Shown here piece after piece: positions 1 to 7,146 of a stretch of 12,004 nt of DNA. The DNA lies in NCBI GenBank assembly GCA_026770615.1, contig MU631331.1, forward strand, positions 279,962-291,965, given 5' to 3'. This stretch comes from Pavlovales sp. CCMP2436. Lineage: Eukaryota; Haptophyta; Pavlovophyceae; Pavlovales. Position 1 is the stretch's first letter. Every line of letters begins with the position of its first letter. Below the pieces are notes generated by a model. The model did no database searches. It was given only the letters and a program-made list of their open reading frames with translations, and had not been told where the DNA came from. The translations under genes were made by a program, and so were the position numbers.

Positions 1-139
1 AATGGACGTGAGCGTTGTGCGTGGGGGTAGGAGGGGGTGGGAACCTGTGGCAATTGCTACGAGTTCACCACCAACCTCACCTCTACCACCACCATCCCTG
101 CTGCCAGGACTAACGTCTGACGTCAACCAAGTCAGTGAG

Positions 140-182
140 TGAACAACACCTGTTGAACCATGCTGAGCCGCTATATATATAT
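140..182. repeat. Second copy of the nested retroelement's tail, with TA tract
   Basis: Positions 140-172 are identical over 33 bases to 2264-2296. In both places the shared block is followed by an alternating TA tract. At 2249-3102 the block lies at the 3' end of an inserted retroelement read on the minus strand, so this copy probably marks the end of another insertion of the same family. The coding part of that family is not recognisable here. Confidence 0.65.
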
Positions 183-351
183 ACATGAGCGCGTAGGAGC
201 CTGCGTCGGAGCGCTTAGATCAGCCTGACTTGAACTTGAAACGTACCGCCAGCCCGAGCCCCCCTACATAAATATATGATGCCCCTTCTACCGCCTGGGG
301 CGCAGTCTCTGCGGCGTCCAGGAGGCCCCGGGTATCAGCGTCTGAGCGTCA

Positions 352-402
352 CTCTGTTGAGCTTTAGCGTCACCTTGCGGTGGTACCAAAGCGCCAACAG
401 AG
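352..402. repeat. Imperfect fold-back (hairpin-forming) sequence
   Basis: The 8-base arm CTCTGTTG at 352-359 is complementary to CAACAGAG at 395-402. Inside it, GCTTT (361-365) pairs with AAAGC (388-392) and CACC (371-374) pairs with GGTG (379-382) around a TTGC loop. The pairing is interrupted, and no known RNA family is recognised. Confidence 0.45.
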
Positions 403-847
403 CTTTGAGCAGGCGATTTCGTTCAGGTTTTCTTGAAGATGGGTTTCACGTCCGGTAGTCTCGTCAGTTTGCGCCAGGATGCCTCGCCTTATATGAATGC
501 GGTATTTAACTATTTATGCGCGGCAGGTCTCGTACACTAACTGGAGAATTTAATTACTGGCCCATATTCAGTTATATCATAAAGTGAGCGAATATAGTCA
601 ATCAAATGTCTGATGTTTATTGGGGGGGTTCTTTTTTTATTCGTTTTTTTGCCCGGAATAAGTTCGACAGAGTAAATTCCAGAAGCTGGCAACCGGGGCT
701 ACCTGGACGCAGAGACTGCACTCAGTAGAAGTTTGACATCATGACACTGAATTAAGTGGGTGGACTGGACTTTCAGCAGGCTTTCAGTACCTGAAAAAAA
801 TACACCTCTGTTTCAGCAGAGCTTCGGTTATGCAAGAGTACTGGTAA

Positions 848-1016
848 CAGGGGATCGCGGGCAATAAGAAACCGTAACGTTAAGAAACTGAGCCTCGTTT
901 TTTGTACCCTTCAATAGTAATTTAAGCAAAAATTAAGCACTGTTTGTATGTAATTTGCTAAGAAACTGAGCCTCAGTCTCAAAAGCGCCGTTCTTATTGC
1001 CTGCGATCCGGCCCTG
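848..1016. repeat. Imperfect inverted-repeat element, MITE-like
   Basis: The left arm at 848-870 matches the reverse complement of 991-1016 except for a 3-base gap and one or two substitutions. Both inner ends carry GGCAATAAGAA (left arm) or its complement (right arm). The interior contains two direct copies of AAGAAACTGAGCCTC (883-897 and 961-975). A short element with inverted ends and no coding capacity fits a miniature inverted-repeat transposable element, but I see no clear target-site duplication. Confidence 0.45.
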
Positions 1017-1019
1017 TAG

Positions 1020-1765
1020 TTGGTTCTTCGCGGCCAACAGATGCATTAATTTTATTATTTTATTTTACCCGCCAAATCTGAGCGAAGCTAGCCTATACTC
1101 CTCCCTCGTGCCCGGCTCTGGATCCAGACAGCTCTGCGGCCATGGCGCTGGCATTTGACGTGATCGAACTGCGCACATGCTTCGCCCTGCGCCGCCCGAG
1201 GGCGGTCAGGGCGCCTGCGCTAGGCTGTGGATTCGGCGCGCTTCCGCTGCGCCTCCCCGTCACCAGTGCCATGCGATAATTATGCGATATTTATGTGCAG
1301 GCTTTGCCGCCCAGAAGTGAGGAGTTAATTGACAATTTCGTTCCCGCAGAGCATTGGTTAGTTGGTGCTTCGCGGGCTGGCGAACAGGTGTTTAAAAATG
1401 CGCCGAAATCTGCGCGAAGCTAACCTGTATGGGGGCACTGCTCCTTCGTGCCCGGCTCTGGGTCTCGGCAGCTCTGCGGCCACGGCACTGGCACTTGGCG
1501 CGATCGAACTGCGCGCGCATGCTTCGCCCTGCGTGCCCTGCGTGGCTGCGGGCCGAGCGAGAGGGCGCCTGCTAGAACGCGGACGGCGCGCCTCCGCTGC
1601 GCCTCCCCGTCGCCAGCGCCATGCGATATGTACGCAATATTTATGTGCAGGCCTTGCCGCCCAGAAGCGAGGCGTTTAACCTCCGTAGCTTCGGTTAAGT
1701 TGGTGCTTCGCGTGACTGGCAAACGGGTGCAGTTTAAAAACGCGCCTAAAACGCGCCGAAACTTC
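1020..1765. repeat. Tandem repeat of about 340 bp (two copies plus partial third)
   Basis: Copy 1 runs about 1020-1361 and copy 2 about 1362-1699. A partial third copy begins at about 1700 and fades near 1765. Each copy starts with TTGGTGCTTCGCG or a close variant, followed in the better-preserved copies by a TTTAAAAA tract and GCGCCGAAA. Next comes a GC-rich block that in both full copies contains GTGCCCGGCTCTGG, CAGCTCTGCGGCCA, ATCGAACTGCGC and CCGCTGCGCCTCCCCGTC. Each then has ATATTTATGTGCAGG and TTGCCGCCCAGAAG before the next start. The leading module of about 55-65 bp has inverted ends (1367-1374 GCTTCGCG with 1413-1420). Open frames crossing this stretch are not shared between copies and look incidental. 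Confidence 0.8.
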
Positions 1766-2236
1766 ATGCTCATCTTGGTGGACTTTCCTCCCATAATTGC
1801 CCTGTTTGGCCAATTTCTGGGAACTCGGCTGCAATATCAGCATTGTATCGTATCGATCCCGATATGCATTGTAGCATAAAATTCGGTAGTTGCTCCGGCC
1901 ACGTGAATCAGGCCAGCATATGTTTGGACTCATTCTCGCAGAGTGCGGCTGTGTTCCCTTTAATGGCATATGTACCTGGCTTTTTGGCCATGATCTCCTC
2001 GACCAACTGCCTCCTAATGCGCGCAGCAACACCTTTGCGGAGGTGCAACTCGTCGGCTCTTTGGATGTCCCCGGAGGGAGTCGTAACCATGCACTTTCCT
2101 GGGGTGTGGGCTGGTTTCTGTAGATGTTGGCCGTCTGTTTTCCGGGAATAGTGACCTGTTTGGCACCCCAGTCGGCCATGGCATTGAGCATCACAAGGTC
2201 ATCCATATGATGGTCTATTCCTTCCATTAGGGTTCT

Positions 2237-2248
2237 GATCTTGTTTAT
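2237..2248. repeat. Target-site duplication, left copy
   Basis: GATCTTGTTTAT, identical to 3103-3114. It flanks the nested element on its 3' side as read on the minus strand. Confidence 0.75.
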
Positions 2249-2296
2249 TGCTGAGCCGCTATATGAACAACACCTGTTGAACCATGCTGAGCCGCT

Positions 2297-2357
2297 AATA
2301 TATATATATATATATAGCTTGAATCCCTATCATAAATATATGATAGGGATTCAAGCT
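2297..2357. repeat. TA tract and perfect 18-bp hairpin in the retroelement tail
   Basis: An alternating AT tract (about 2297-2316) is followed by an 18-base arm at 2316-2333. That arm is exactly complementary to 2340-2357 around the loop AAATAT. It lies between the ORF stop (2424) and the 3' end of the nested element. It could be an RNA structure used for template recognition by the reverse transcriptase, but this is inference. Confidence 0.7.
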
Positions 2358-2423
2358 GGCGTCTGACTGTTCTGAATGTTGTGCTGGTCTGAGCGCTGCG
2401 TCGCCCATTGCCTGCTACGTGCC

Positions 2424-3095
2424 TTAGTCGGCTGCGCTGGCTTGGATGCCACCGCGCGTGCCGATGGATCTCCGGTAGTGTGACCGGGCAAGGGCGTTTA
2501 GGGAGATGATCTGCTGGTTGCTGTTTGTCGTGTTCCCACGCTGGGCAGCGATCGGGGCCAGCGCGCTCAAGCGCACGAGCAGCAGCTGCGCATGGCCGCG
2601 TGCCGCGATCGTATCGATCGTGTCGATGAGTTGCTTCTTGATGCGCGCGGCCGCCTCCATCGGACTCACGCCCATCAGCGCGTACATCTTGCGGCCTCCC
2701 TGCGCCGCGATTTCTTTGACGAGCGAGTGCGTATCGGCGCTGACCTCACCGAAAGCGCCGATGACGATCCCGCGGATCGGCTTGACGGTGTTGAGCTTGG
2801 CCTCGATCGGGCCGATGCTGGCGTTCGGACCGTTTAGGTGGGGACCGGGTAGCGCGAGGCCGAGTACCCTGTCCTGGGCACGAGCTTTCCTGAGACACTC
2901 GGCCTCGAGGGGCTTTGCCCGGCGCGCGACGCCGGGGGGGAGGGCAACATTATTGTCAGTGTAATAGCTTGGGCAGAATGCGATAGTCTTAACCTCTATT
3001 GGCTGCAGCCGACCCCTCGCTGAGTCGACGCGCACGACGATGTCCGGCGTGATGACGCGGAGTCTGTGCGTCTGGCCGGTCAGCGCTGCCTGCGC
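2424..3095 (-). CDS. Retroelement C-terminal ORF with candidate PD-(D/E)XK nuclease motif (5' truncated)
   Basis: The frame is open from just after a TAG at 3096-3098 to the stop at 2424, about 223 codons. It has no convincing ATG near its 5' end, and that end almost coincides with the insertion boundary, so the N-terminal part is missing. Near the start it reads VITPDIVVRVDSARG and then IEVKTIAF. A PD pair followed about 17 residues later by E-x-K on a predicted strand is the core signature of the PD-(D/E)XK nuclease fold. Restriction-like endonucleases at the C-terminus of some non-LTR retrotransposons (the R2/NeSL group) use this fold. Further on come GIVIGAFGEVSADTHSLV and a helical stretch around EAAARIKKQL. 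The frame is uninterrupted, unlike the host element, so the insertion is probably younger. The nuclease call rests on motif spacing alone. Residual coding potential does not imply activity. Confidence 0.5.
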   Translation of the reverse strand, partial: AQAALTGQTHRLRVITPDIVVRVDSARGRLQPIEVKTIAFCPSYYTDNNVALPPGVARRAKPLEAECLRKARAQDRVLGLALPGPHLNGPNASIGPIEAKLNTVKPIRGIVIGAFGEVSADTHSLVKEIAAQGGRKMYALMGVSPMEAAARIKKQLIDTIDTIAARGHAQLLLVRLSALAPIAAQRGNTTNSNQQIISLNALARSHYRRSIGTRGGIQASAAD

Positions 3096-3102
3096 CTATA
3101 TA

Positions 3103-3114
3103 GATCTTGTTTAT
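3103..3114. repeat. Target-site duplication, right copy
   Basis: GATCTTGTTTAT, identical to 2237-2248. It lies just outside the truncated 5' end of the nested element. Confidence 0.75.
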
Positions 3115-3654
3115 GGTCTGGGAGTCTACAACATATGTGTTCGTGGTTGCGCGCCATGATGGGTTAACATTGACGTGTTGTTTCTCCATTTCCTTGTCTA
3201 GGTCGTGCGCTGACGTGTGCTCGATTTTACGGGTAAGATTGTTGCTCAGGGCCTGCTCGATGAGTGCTAGGGCTGTTGTCATGTGTGGGGATTTTGGTGA
3301 TAGGCGTGAGAACTCTCAGCGGTCATGCCGTGCGGTCTCCCGGTGCACTTGGTGTCTGGGATGGTGTGATGGACTTGCTCGACTCCATTTAGGTGGACCC
3401 ATCCGATCTGGAGAGTATCCTCCCCTTTTAGCCATTGTAGAGCAAGAGATAATCCTATAATTTCTCCATTGGTTACATCCTGCTCACCGTCAAAGGTGCA
3501 ATAGACGATGTGCACCTCTTCTGTTTGGGATTGCGTGAAGCGGTTGGTAATTATATAGGCACATGCCCTGGAGGCCACATGAGTACCATCTTCGAGAAGC
3601 TTGTGTGATCCATCTACTGCTACCTGTACTTTCCGAGGTGCATATTAAAAATCA

Positions 3655-3719
3655 GCAGCTTCGCGGGGCTGGCGAACAGGTGCAGTTTAAAAATGCGCCG
3701 AAAATCTGCGCGAAGCTGC
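3655..3719. repeat. 65-bp element with 11-bp perfect inverted ends
   Basis: The end GCAGCTTCGCG (3655-3665) is the exact reverse complement of 3709-3719. The interior carries GGCGAACAGGTG, TTTAAAAATGCGCCG and AAATCTGCGCGAAGC, closely matching 1367-1420 and more loosely 1700-1765. It is therefore the isolated leading module of the 340-bp tandem repeat. It ends 69 bp before the FtsH start codon and coincides with the 5' breakpoint of the RNase H remnant. Confidence 0.75.
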
Positions 3720-3788
3720 CCGAAGCTGCGATCCAGAACAAGGCTCTCTCCTAGCTCGGAGCTAGCATCGTCCGTCCGCGCGCTGGCC

Positions 3789-4769
3789 ATGCTCTCGCTC
3801 CTCGTCGGCACCACGCTCCTCAGCCAAGGCTACTCCTCCGCCTTCGTGGCCCGCGCCCCGTCAGTCCTCTCCACGCCCGCCGCCGCCGCTCGGCACCCGC
3901 TCTCCGCCGCGTCGGCATCCGCGCTCGGCCGGCGCGCGATCGTCATGAAGGACGGCGATGAGCCGAAGAAGAACGGCCCCGCGCTCGACGTGTCGCGCGT
4001 CGTCTCGGGCATCGTCACGCTCGGCATCCTGGGCTCCATCGCGTTCAATGCGGTCGTCCCACCGCCGCCTCAGGTCCCGGTCATCACCTACTCGGCCTTG
4101 ATCAAGGAGATCAAGGCCAAGGAGGTCTCTGAGGTCTTCTTCCTGCCCACCGACCGCGAGGTGGTCGTGCGCACGAAGGCCGACCTCGCGCAGCGCGTCG
4201 CCATCTTCCCCATCGCGCAGCCGGAGCTCGTCTCGCTCCTGGAGTCCAACGACGTGCCGTTCGCGGTCGCACCCGCGCAGACGCAGAACTTCCTGGGGCA
4301 GGCGTTCGGCGTCCTGCTCAACCTCGCGTTCCCGCTCTTCCTGCTCGCGCAGCTTGTCGGCTTCCGCCCCGGCGGCGGCGCAGGCGGCGGCGCGGGTGGC
4401 GGCGGCATGGGTGGGCCGCTCGGCATGATGCAGCAGCTGGGCAAGTCCAAGAGCACGGTGCAGCTCGAGCCGAACACGGGCGTCACATTCGCCGACGTGG
4501 CTGGCTGCGACGGCTCCAAGCTCGAGCTGCGTGAGGTCGTCGATTTCCTCAAGACGCCCGGCAAGTTCGCCGCCGTCGGCGCCCGCGCACCGCGCGGCGT
4601 GCTCCTCGAGGGCCCCCCTGGCACCGGCAAGACGCTCTTGGCCCGCGCGGTGGCGGGCGAGGCCGGCGTCGGCTTCATCTCGGCATCCGGCTCCGAATTC
4701 GTCGAGATGTTTGTGGGCGTCGGAGCGTCGCGCATCCGCGACCTCTTCAAGCAGGCCAAGGATAACTCG

Positions 4770-4801
<32 letters not shown>

Positions 4802-5864
4802 GATCGGGAAGAGCCGCGGCGGCGGCGGCACCTCGGGCGGCGGCAACGACGAGCGCGAGCAGACGCTCAACCAGATCCTGACCGAGATGGACGGTTTTGA
4901 AAAGGCGGCAGGAGTCGTGGTGATCGCCGCCACCAACCGCGCAGACGTGCTCGACGCGGCCCTCCTCCGCCCCGGCCGCTTCGACCGCCGTGTGCCCGTC
5001 GAGCTGCCCGACCGCGATGGCCGGCGTGCGATCCTAGGCGTGCACGCGCGCGACAAGCCGCTCGGCGCGGACGTTGACCTCGAGCTGGTCGCCGCGCGTA
5101 CGACTGGGTTCTCCGGCGCCTCGCTCGCCAACCTGCTCAACGAGGCGGCCATCGTCACCGCGCGCCGCGACAAGACGGAGCTGGGCATGCCCGAGATTGA
5201 GTACGCACTCGACAGGCTGACCGTCGGCCTCGAGAAGCGCACGGGCATGACCTCCGACGCGCGCAAGCGCCTCGTCGCCTACCACGAGGCCGGCCACGCC
5301 ATCCTGGGCGCGCTCACGCCCAACTTTGACGCGGTGGGCAAGGTCACGATCGTGCCGCGCTCGGGCGGCGCCGGCGGCTTCACCCTGTTCGTCCCTTCGG
5401 ACGAGCGGCAGGACTCTGGCCTCTACTCGCGCAAGTACCTCGATGCGCAGCTGCAAGTTGCGCTCGGCGGGCGCGTGGCGGAGGAGCTGGCGTACGGCGC
5501 GGACGAGGTGACCACGGGCGCCTCTTCTGACCTGCAGCGCGTTGCCGACGTCGCCCGCCGCATGGTCACACAGTGGGGCTTCGCCACCGAGGCGCTTGGC
5601 TCGACGGCTTGGGAGTCACCCATGGGCTCCGGCTTCAATTCGCCCAAGATGGCCTCCGAGGCCACGCAGGAGCGGATAGACATGGCGGTCGAGGCGATCG
5701 TGCGCAATGCCTACGAGTCGTGCAAGAAGACGCTCACTGACAACCGCGCCCTGCTCGACCGGCTCACCGACCTCCTCGTCAAGCGCGAGACGGTCGGCAA
5801 CGACGAGCTGATGCAGCTCGTGAGAGAGTACGCTGCCGTGCCGATCAAGGCGGACTCCCATTGA
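3789..5864 (+). CDS. ftsH: Plastid-targeted FtsH AAA+ zinc metalloprotease (thylakoid FtsH2/FtsH8-like)
   Basis: A 691-residue, ATP-dependent membrane protease. In plastids the family degrades damaged thylakoid proteins, notably photosystem II D1 during repair. Residues 1-18 form a hydrophobic signal peptide ending SSA, followed by FVARAP, the ASAFAP-like motif of secondary red plastids. A transit region extends to about residue 52. Membrane segments lie at about 71-90 and 172-191 with a lumenal domain between, then a glycine-rich linker (194-209). Walker A GPPGTGKT is at 275-282, the pore Phe at about 308, Walker B IIFIDEID at 330-337 and the arginine fingers in RPGRFDRR at 394-401. The zinc site HEAGH is at 499-503, with a likely third ligand Asp581 in TGASSDLQ. 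The segment SGLYSRKYL and the C-terminal [11 protein letters not shown] resemble type-B (VAR2) subunits. The ATG at 3789 is preferred over an in-frame ATG at 3693, because the extra 32 residues come partly from the 3655-3719 repeat and would hide the signal peptide. No introns are needed. Nuclear-encoded is inferred from the leader. Confidence 0.95.
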
Positions 5865-6435
5865 ACTCTACATCATCACCAGTGATCAGAGATTCAGCTG
5901 TATTTACGTACTTACCTTATCTAACATTTTAACCATTCAGCGCAACGTATTTTTATTTAGTTCTGCACTAACTAGTCTTGAGTGTGTAAGTATCTACGAA
6001 AACGTCCGGTCCCGTTCGCGGTCTCCCAGTTAAAACTGGGACCAGCTCCCGAGCCCCCGGATACCGTCATCCCCGCTAAGACTGATCAGGCACACGACTG
6101 TCGACGACACTCTACTTGCGCGCTGATCAACCTCTGCTGCATCTCGCTCGTCTCGAAATGCAGCTCGCCTGCGCACGCACCGCACCTACAGCACATAATA
6201 CAAGCAGAGAAAGTGAACTTCTGCGCCAGCCCACCTCCCCCCTTTCCTTCCCCCCCTACCCTCTCCTTGCTTGTCAGTTGTTCTACTAAATTTCTCGTGT
6301 CGCCTCGAAGTGTGTCATGTTGGCATCGATGGTGATTACGCATATTTGTCTGCCTTGCCCGCTGCGCGATGCCGTGAGCAATTCACCGAGGGATTTATTC
6401 TGCCGTACTCTGCCTCCTGTAGTAGTTCGGTGTAT
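5865..6435. other. Non-coding interval downstream of ftsH
   Basis: This probably begins with the FtsH 3' untranslated region. I see no clear polyadenylation signal. A short hairpin lies at 6024-6041. A pyrimidine-rich stretch runs about 6228-6270. A plus-strand open frame at 5982-6335 has no recognisable domain, a biased composition and no supporting motif, so it is not called as a gene. Confidence 0.6.
6024..6041. repeat. Small perfect hairpin 3' of ftsH
   Basis: TCCCAGT (6024-6030) pairs with ACTGGGA (6035-6041) around a TAAA loop. The pairing can extend to GGT/ACC with a one-base bulge. It lies about 160 bp past the ftsH stop, and its role is unknown. Confidence 0.5.
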
Positions 6436-6867
6436 CTATGTGGTACTGCCGATCCGCGGGTGGTGCGGGGTGTATACGTAATATAGGTCGATAATGTCGC
6501 CCACTTTGCCGGGGTCTCTGCTTAGTTTCAGCAACGCGATGTCTGTTCCCATGACTGTCGCTATGCTGTGGAGCATGTTGTCTGACATCCATGCGGCCTG
6601 GTTTGCTGGGAAGTGGGGAGGGCCGTGTTTTGCTTGCGCTGCTATTGGCCAGAAGTTGGGTCGCTTACTGTGGTCTAGGTCATTCCCCATGGGGTCATCC
6701 GGGTCTATATCCGGTCTGTATAGCCTGAGGGCCTTCTTAACCTCCACCGGGAGGGTGATTGCTAGTGTGATTGCCGCCTCCCGTATTTGTATGGCTGCGT
6801 TCCAGCTGGCTGGTCGCCCTGAGCTCTTTAATGCCGCATAAATCAGGCAGTTTCCATCGCCATTCAC
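6436..6867 (-). pseudogene. OTU-type cysteine protease domain of a retroelement-like unit (fragment)
   Basis: Near its beginning the frame reads NGDGNCLIYAAL, the catalytic Asp-Cys block of ovarian-tumour (OTU) proteases, with Asp codon 6856-6858 and Cys codon 6847-6849. It continues through a helical segment with QIREAA and then WMSDNMLHSIATVMGTDIALLKL, which fits the family's W-x-x-x-x-x-L-x-x-I-A block. The final catalytic His is not certain. This frame ends HHPRIGSTT, whereas a neighbouring frame continues with YHIDTPNYY, so a frame slip near the end is possible. The frame is open upstream to a TAG near 6905, without an ATG before the catalytic block. OTU domains deubiquitinate proteins in cells and also occur in some retroelement polyproteins. 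The basic ORF and TATA box upstream and the retroelement debris nearby favour the latter. Whether it is active or part of a spliced gene cannot be told here. Confidence 0.55.
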
Positions 6868-6907
6868 GTGTTCTGGGGCGCTAGCGCTACTGACGCCAAC
6901 CGGCTAT

Positions 6908-7102
6908 TTAAGTTGCCGGCCGGAGCTCGCATTCGTTGCACTGTGATGTCTTGGTCGTTCCCATTGTCACTTGGTGGTTGCTGGTTTTCTGCTCTGTTTT
7001 CCTTGCACGGCGGTGGTCGTGGGAGGTTCTGGCTAGGCAGGCGTTTTGAGCCGGGTTTTTTTTCGGGGTAGTTGGCCTTTTTGTGTGGCGGCGCTTTTGC
7101 AT
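6908..7102 (-). CDS. Short basic ORF upstream of the OTU fragment
   Basis: About 64 residues from the ATG at 7102, rich in Lys, Arg, Thr and Gln. An early cluster (KRRHTKRPTTPKKNP) could bind nucleic acid or act as a nuclear localisation signal. It ends CNECELRPAT just before stops in this frame and near the OTU frame. The Cys pair is too sparse to claim a zinc finger. Its position after a TATA box and before the OTU domain suggests the start of a retroelement gag-like region, but no homology is recognised, and it may be fortuitous or require a frameshift or splice to join the OTU frame. Confidence 0.3.
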   Translation of the reverse strand: MQKRRHTKRPTTPKKNPAQNACLARTSHDHRRARKTEQKTSNHQVTMGTTKTSQCNECELRPAT

Positions 7103-7146
7103 GGTTGTCAATGACGATGAGAATTATCCTCTCGAGCTGCTGTGCC

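Larger units (their letters stand above)
1..1019. other. Non-coding, repeat-bearing intergenic DNA
   Basis: No convincing coding region is visible. The longest open frame (276-458, plus) has no recognisable domain and sits over a hairpin. Base composition is clearly more AT-rich than the genes downstream, with homopolymer runs near 624-652. The stretch holds a 33-bp copy of a retroelement tail (140-172) followed by a TA tract, a 51-nt fold-back (352-402) and an inverted-repeat pair (848-870 with 991-1016). It reads as decayed mobile-element sequence. Confidence 0.6.
2249..3102 (-). mobile_element. 5'-truncated retroelement copy nested in the RNase H ORF
   Basis: This 854-bp segment is bounded by the same 12 bases, GATCTTGTTTAT, at 2237-2248 and 3103-3114. 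Together with one repeat copy it is 866 bp. Removing 866 bp puts the flanking minus-strand frames (the ATG codons at 3282 and 2227) in register: their distance of 1055 minus 866 is 189, a multiple of three. On the minus strand its order is: an open frame without a start codon, a stop at 2424, a non-coding tail with a perfect hairpin (2316-2357), a TA tract, and a terminal block in which TGCTGAGCCGCTA recurs. Lack of a 5' end, a direct target duplication and a repetitive 3' tail fit target-primed reverse transcription by a non-LTR retrotransposon. Confidence 0.75.
1908..3644 (-). pseudogene. Decayed retroelement ORF with RNase H-like domain, interrupted by a nested insertion
   Basis: Read from 3644 leftwards, the frame opens with VAVDGSHK, which fits the first catalytic aspartate motif of RNase H (Asp codon 3612-3614). 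It then gives TNGEIIGLSLALQWL, which fits the conserved glutamate helix (Glu codon 3462-3464). The third acidic position appears as His in WVHLNGV. The frame stops at 3279 and continues one frame over from an ATG at 3282, through a His-containing segment (TSAHD) and NTYVVDSQTINKI. At 3103 it is cut by the 2249-3102 insertion. Leaving out the insertion and one target copy, it resumes in the same frame at 2236 (RTLMEGIDHHMDDL). One further frame slip near 2090-2105 leads to a 59-residue basic tail ending at a TGA at 1908. RNase H in this setting is typical of retrotransposon polyproteins. No reverse transcriptase or endonuclease part is present, because the element is cut off at its 5' side near 3655. 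Non-functional remnant. The exact clade cannot be told. Confidence 0.65.

Noticed and set aside
276..458. Small plus-strand ORF of 60 codons
   Set aside because: Overlaps a hairpin, has no domain, and lies in AT-rich repeat debris.
1020..1699. A tRNA-derived SINE with Pol III A and B boxes
   Set aside because: GATCGAACT resembles a B box but lacks the final C. The upstream A-box-like TGGCACTTGG is poor and only about 15 bases away, too close for a normal internal promoter.
1362..1879. Plus-strand open frames in the tandem repeat
   Set aside because: The two repeat copies do not keep a common reading frame, and no domain is seen.
1908..3644. LTR retrotransposon with long terminal repeats
   Set aside because: No long direct repeats flank the RNase H remnant, and no integrase or protease motif is seen. 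The 340-bp tandem repeat lies on one side only.
3693..3788. FtsH start at the upstream in-frame ATG (723 residues)
   Set aside because: The added residues come partly from the dispersed 65-bp repeat and place basic sequence before an otherwise ideal signal peptide with an ASAFAP-like site.
4088..5266. Minus-strand open frame of 392 codons opposite ftsH
   Set aside because: Mirror frame of a well-conserved protease gene, with Ser/Arg/Pro-rich composition typical of antisense GC-rich codons.
3789..5864. Bacterial contamination or a plastid-genome origin for ftsH
   Set aside because: The bipartite plastid-targeting leader and the nearby intron-containing cohesin gene indicate a nuclear gene.
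5982..6335. Plus-strand ORF of 117 codons downstream of ftsH
   Set aside because: Biased Pro/Ser/Cys composition, crosses a pyrimidine tract and a hairpin, and shows no family motif.
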